Below, in pieces: positions 58,036 to 64,000 of a stretch of 64,000 nt of DNA. The DNA comes from Latrodectus hesperus (lineage: Eukaryota > Arthropoda > Arachnida > Araneae > Theridiidae), in assembly GCA_037975125.1 (NCBI GenBank), contig CM075857.1, forward strand, positions 22,050,822-22,114,821, given 5' to 3'. The notes under the pieces were generated by a model. It was not told the origin of the DNA, did not search any database, and was given only the letters and a program-made list of their open reading frames with translations. The translations under genes were made by a program, and so were the position numbers. Every line of letters starts with the position of its first letter. Positions within the stretch are counted from its first letter, which is position 1.

Positions 58036-60778
58036 AGCTATAACTATGTACAGAGTATATTATCTCAGAATATTCCTTTTGCCTTAAAGGTGATCAAAAT
58101 GTTAAGGGAAAAGTATGACTTTGCACAAACAATAGCTTGTGAATCCATAATGTAATTGCCATTATGACATGGCATCATAATGATGCTAGTATTTTATAAA
58201 TATTTCATTATTTCTCTCTTTATGGTATAAAAACTTTGGATAGTAACTAAAATAATAGATACATCACTAAAACTGTAATAACAAAATATCTTTAAAAGGT
58301 GTATGCAGGTCAATATTCTGGAAGTAACTGATAAATGAATATTTCATAAAATACTAGCAGAAATGATGACTCTGACCTTAGCATTTATTGTAGCTATTTA
58401 TTATAGTTCGTGACCGGTTGTGACCTATTCGCTTAAAATTTCCCTTAATCTTTTCAAAAAAAAAAAAAAAATAATGAAGTTACACCCTATCTTATCCTTT
58501 GTGACATTTTAAAACTGAATCTTAAAATTAATCCTTTTAATATAACTCAATATCTTATTTTATATACAGTACATTTTTAACAGTTATGACTTATTACTGG
58601 TTATTGTAATAAGTCATTGTAATTTTTGCTATATACAATTTGGCGATTTTTATGATTTATATCTTTTTAGTAATTTGGCATTCATTTTGGCAAACTGAAT
58701 GCCAAATCATTACAAATACTCACGACTAAAATATGAATTAAACCAGCAGATAATTCAACAGAAAATCACAGCAGTAACCATTCAAATGCCATCTCGGTTT
58801 CTAACAACAGTTGTTGCTATCATGGTTTCATATTTGTGAAAATATCTCCATATTACTAAGCTGCATTTAAATTGATAAAAGAACACTTTAAATTAAATTG
58901 GATCCATAACAACACCGTGTATAAATACGTCTTAGTTTGGCCAATTAATTCAGTTGAAATTATTTATTTTAACATCTGATACAGATCAATTTGTATAATT
59001 ATTAATTCATAATCTTCTAATATTTAAAGTAATCGCATAGAAATTAATAACTAAAATCAAGCAATAATTTTTTTGCGTTTAGAGCGTAAAAAGGTATTTT
59101 TCTAATTCTACAGATAAAAATAATACAAGTTAACATCTCATAAATTTTCTTTTACAAAATAACTTCAAGTAATTTTCTTTCAAATGATAAGTCAAAGCAA
59201 AACTTATTTGCTTGGTATAAATATTTTATACTTTTATGTATAAAATATTAATCAGAAATTTCCATGTGAAATCTATCTTAAATTACTCAGAATTATATCC
59301 TGTAATTAAAATAAATAATATTAATAATTTCATATTATTTTAAAATGCGAAAACTAGTTTTATTTCAAAGTATTATTGATATTATCTTATATTGCAAAAT
59401 ATTTAGAAAAACATATTATTGAAAAATAATTAATGTAAAGATATATTGTTAATAAGTAAATAAGATAATTAACCAGATCTCAAAGATTTTACAAAGCTCA
59501 CTCTTATTTTATTCGTACATAAAATGTCTATAATTTAATAAATTCATGTTAATCATTTAACGCAAAATTAAATATATGTTATTAAATTATTTTTTCAATT
59601 AAAAAGTCACAAATTAAAAACATTTAAGAGAACACTTTTACATTTTCTCTCATTAGTATTGTTAAATGTGCTGTAATGTCCTAAATTGCTTTCACTTTTT
59701 AATTTGATTTAAGAAATTATAAAAACCACATTCAAATACCATAAATTTTGCATTTTTTAATTCATACATGAAAATATTATATGCATAATTTTCGTTTATT
59801 AATTCTGTAATTTAATTAACTCACAATTTGTTCATCTCTCTTTACTCAAAACAATCGTAAAGATTTATTTGTTTAGATCGAAATATGCAACTATTATTAA
59901 ATTATATATTTATTATTTTACAAAATTAAAAATTTTAAAAAAATATCTTTTTATTCCAATAAATGCATTTGTTTCTCTACTGAAAAAATATATACTTGAT
60001 TAAAATAAAAATATTGTTTTAAATTTTGTAATTATTCTTTTCTGTTTTGTTTTATTTCTTTTTTGGGAAAAATTAATCACACATTTATAAATTAAATTTT
60101 TTTGCTAGTTTATATAAGTCACCTAATTTCTATTAAAATTATTTTTGAAAATTTGCAATCATTTTAATTTAAGCATGTAAATAACTTTTTATGTATTTGT
60201 ATGTTTAAAAATATATTTTTCAGTTATTCATATTCTTCGAAACAGTATGTTCTATAATAAGCGTACAATAATTTTTTGTTCAGAAAACACATATTTTGTC
60301 AACTAAAAATATATTAAATTATATTTTTTAACGTTTTAAAAAGAGACATTGATTATTGAATTCAATATGACAATGTCAATTCAATACACTAATAAAGTTA
60401 TAGTATAATTTAAAGCTATTATTGTTTTCTTACGATATTCATCAAATATTACTTTTAAAAAGTATTTTAAAAAATTGCAAGCTAGTTTTTATGTGTAACC
60501 AAAAAGGGCAAAAGAATTTGCAAAAATAAAATTATCTAATATTAAAGAAAAGTTGCCTTCTACTTTTTATGGCTACTGTAAAAGGAAATTAACTTTTAAG
60601 CGATTTTCTTCAAAGATTCATTGAATAATTAAAAGATAATAGTGAGTTGGTGAGGTAGTTACATTAACAAAAATAAAACTTCAGAAGCATAGTAAGCTCT
60701 ATTAGTGAATATTTGTGGTGCTCTGCTACAATTTGAAATAGATGGTAAAACCTTTAAAATTTGTACGAAATAAAAACT
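58036..60778. other. A+T-rich DNA, nothing recognised
   Basis: A short A run lies near 58457. No gene, RNA or structured repeat was recognised. Confidence 0.55.
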
Positions 60779-61022
60779 TAGAGCAGCTGCCGTATAATTC
60801 AGCATGCCAAATTCTGAATTTTTTGGCGAAGAAGAATGGCATATTGTGACCTCTTGTGATGACGTAAATACTATGGTTGCCAAAGTAGAATTTTCAACAT
60901 AATTCTTATAGGTCTCCATTTCTATAATGTAATAAAAACCAGAGTGACAGTTAAACAAGAAAATCCGTTAAAAAATCATTAAACTCAATATTTGGTATGC
61001 TGGATTTTATGGCATCTGTGTT
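60779..61022 (-). repeat. MITE copy 2, empty
   Basis: Reverse-oriented, uninterrupted relative of 37704-38847. On the minus strand it reads ACACAGATGCCATAAAATCC, passes through TAGTATTTACGTCATCA where copy 1 holds the mariner, and ends GGCATGCTGAATTATACGG. The open frame at 60659-60958 overlaps it by chance. Confidence 0.85.
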
Positions 61023-61714
61023 AAATATAGAAATTTAAATAACTTTTAAATGCTTTAATAGTTATTTAAAATTTTCAATATAGTGAAAGCACTAATATAT
61101 GTATAAAATTTTTAATTTATGATTAAGAGTGTAAGGACATCATTTCTTCATCTGCTTTAGAGTTCATTGCAAAATTGTAATACATTTAATAGCTCATAGA
61201 AATGCATAACTTTTAATTGTTCAAGGAAATAAGAATCTTATTGTGTATTCAGTCGCATAAAACCAGTCATTCATTTTTTCCTCTCATATGATAAAAGAGA
61301 AAATTACAAAATCAAAATGAATTTTATGAGTATACCATAATATGATAACATCTAAATTAAAAAATTTTAAAAATAATAAAGCAGATAAAGTTTTATCACA
61401 TTTATTAAACGAACAAAATTAAGTCATACATTTTTATTATCATTGTAATATACATCATGTAAATTAGCTCAGAGTACAAAGAGAAAAAGTAGTTTTTCAA
61501 GTATCAGTAAAGATTTAAACATTCATAAATACACATAATATTTTTAATGTACACCAATTCTTTTTAAAATCTTAGAGAACTTAAGCAAACAAAACAATTC
61601 ATAAATATAAAAAAGAAGTTGCATACAAAGCACCTTAGTTCAGCTGATTATTACACTATTTAATTATTTAAATAATTTTTTTCTGTTTGTATTAATAAGA
61701 AATTACAAAAGACT
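61023..61714. other. A+T-rich DNA, nothing recognised
   Basis: No coding or structured element was recognised. Confidence 0.55.

Positions 61715-64000
<2,286 letters not shown>

Noticed and set aside
60659..60958. 99-codon minus-strand frame
   Set aside because: It overlaps the empty MITE copy. The interrupted MITE copy does not keep the frame.

Overview
The window looks like intergenic DNA from an arthropod genome, most likely an arachnid (probably a spider). The evidence is very A+T-rich sequence, no bacterial-style gene packing, long (TA)n and (TG)n microsatellites, and a mix of Tc1/mariner DNA transposons, a Ty3/gypsy retrotransposon, LINE fragments and tRNA-headed SINEs. The spider assignment is inferred from the repeat types. 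I see no convincing host protein-coding gene, no rRNA gene and no free-standing tRNA gene. Every recognisable coding stretch is a transposon gene, and none is complete and intact.

Layout. 1-1060: Tc1-like element cut by the window edge (minus). 2640-2985: decayed Tc1-like remnant. 3160-3440: SINE-like repeat. 4515-5322: short LINE derivative A. 7193-9125: Tc1/mariner-superfamily element with roughly 300-bp terminal inverted repeats (TIRs). 9369-13495: Ty3/gypsy element (minus) with one full LTR and a 3' deletion. 13.5-26.8 kb: A+T-rich DNA with microsatellites, a SINE and a 19-bp minisatellite. 26.8-27.7 kb: LINE copy B. 28438-29844: full-length Tc1 copy with one internal stop. 34963-35739: internally deleted mariner-type element. 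37704-38847: MITE holding a nested mariner. 39875-40145: SINE. 41.5-43.5 kb: LINE fragments, including copy C. 47.5-49.3 kb: decayed Penelope-like reverse transcriptase next to strong hairpins. 52.5-54.0 kb: SINE and LINE derivative D. 56.3 kb: paired inverted repeats. 57.7-58.0 kb: SINE. 60779-61022: a second, empty copy of the MITE. 61715-62401: a (TA)n array of about 690 bp.

How the parts relate. The mariner at 37862 sits in a MITE whose other copy at 60779 preserves the uninterrupted target site. LINE copies A and D share one internal deletion junction that copy C lacks, so they look like products of a non-autonomous lineage. The two Tc1 copies carry different stop codons, both explained by CpG decay. 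Three TA-targeting elements lie directly beside (TA)n arrays. I found no new gene system such as a defence or biosynthetic cluster. The most informative content is transposon structure: long TIRs, nested insertion, shared deletions and several unnamed dispersed repeats.
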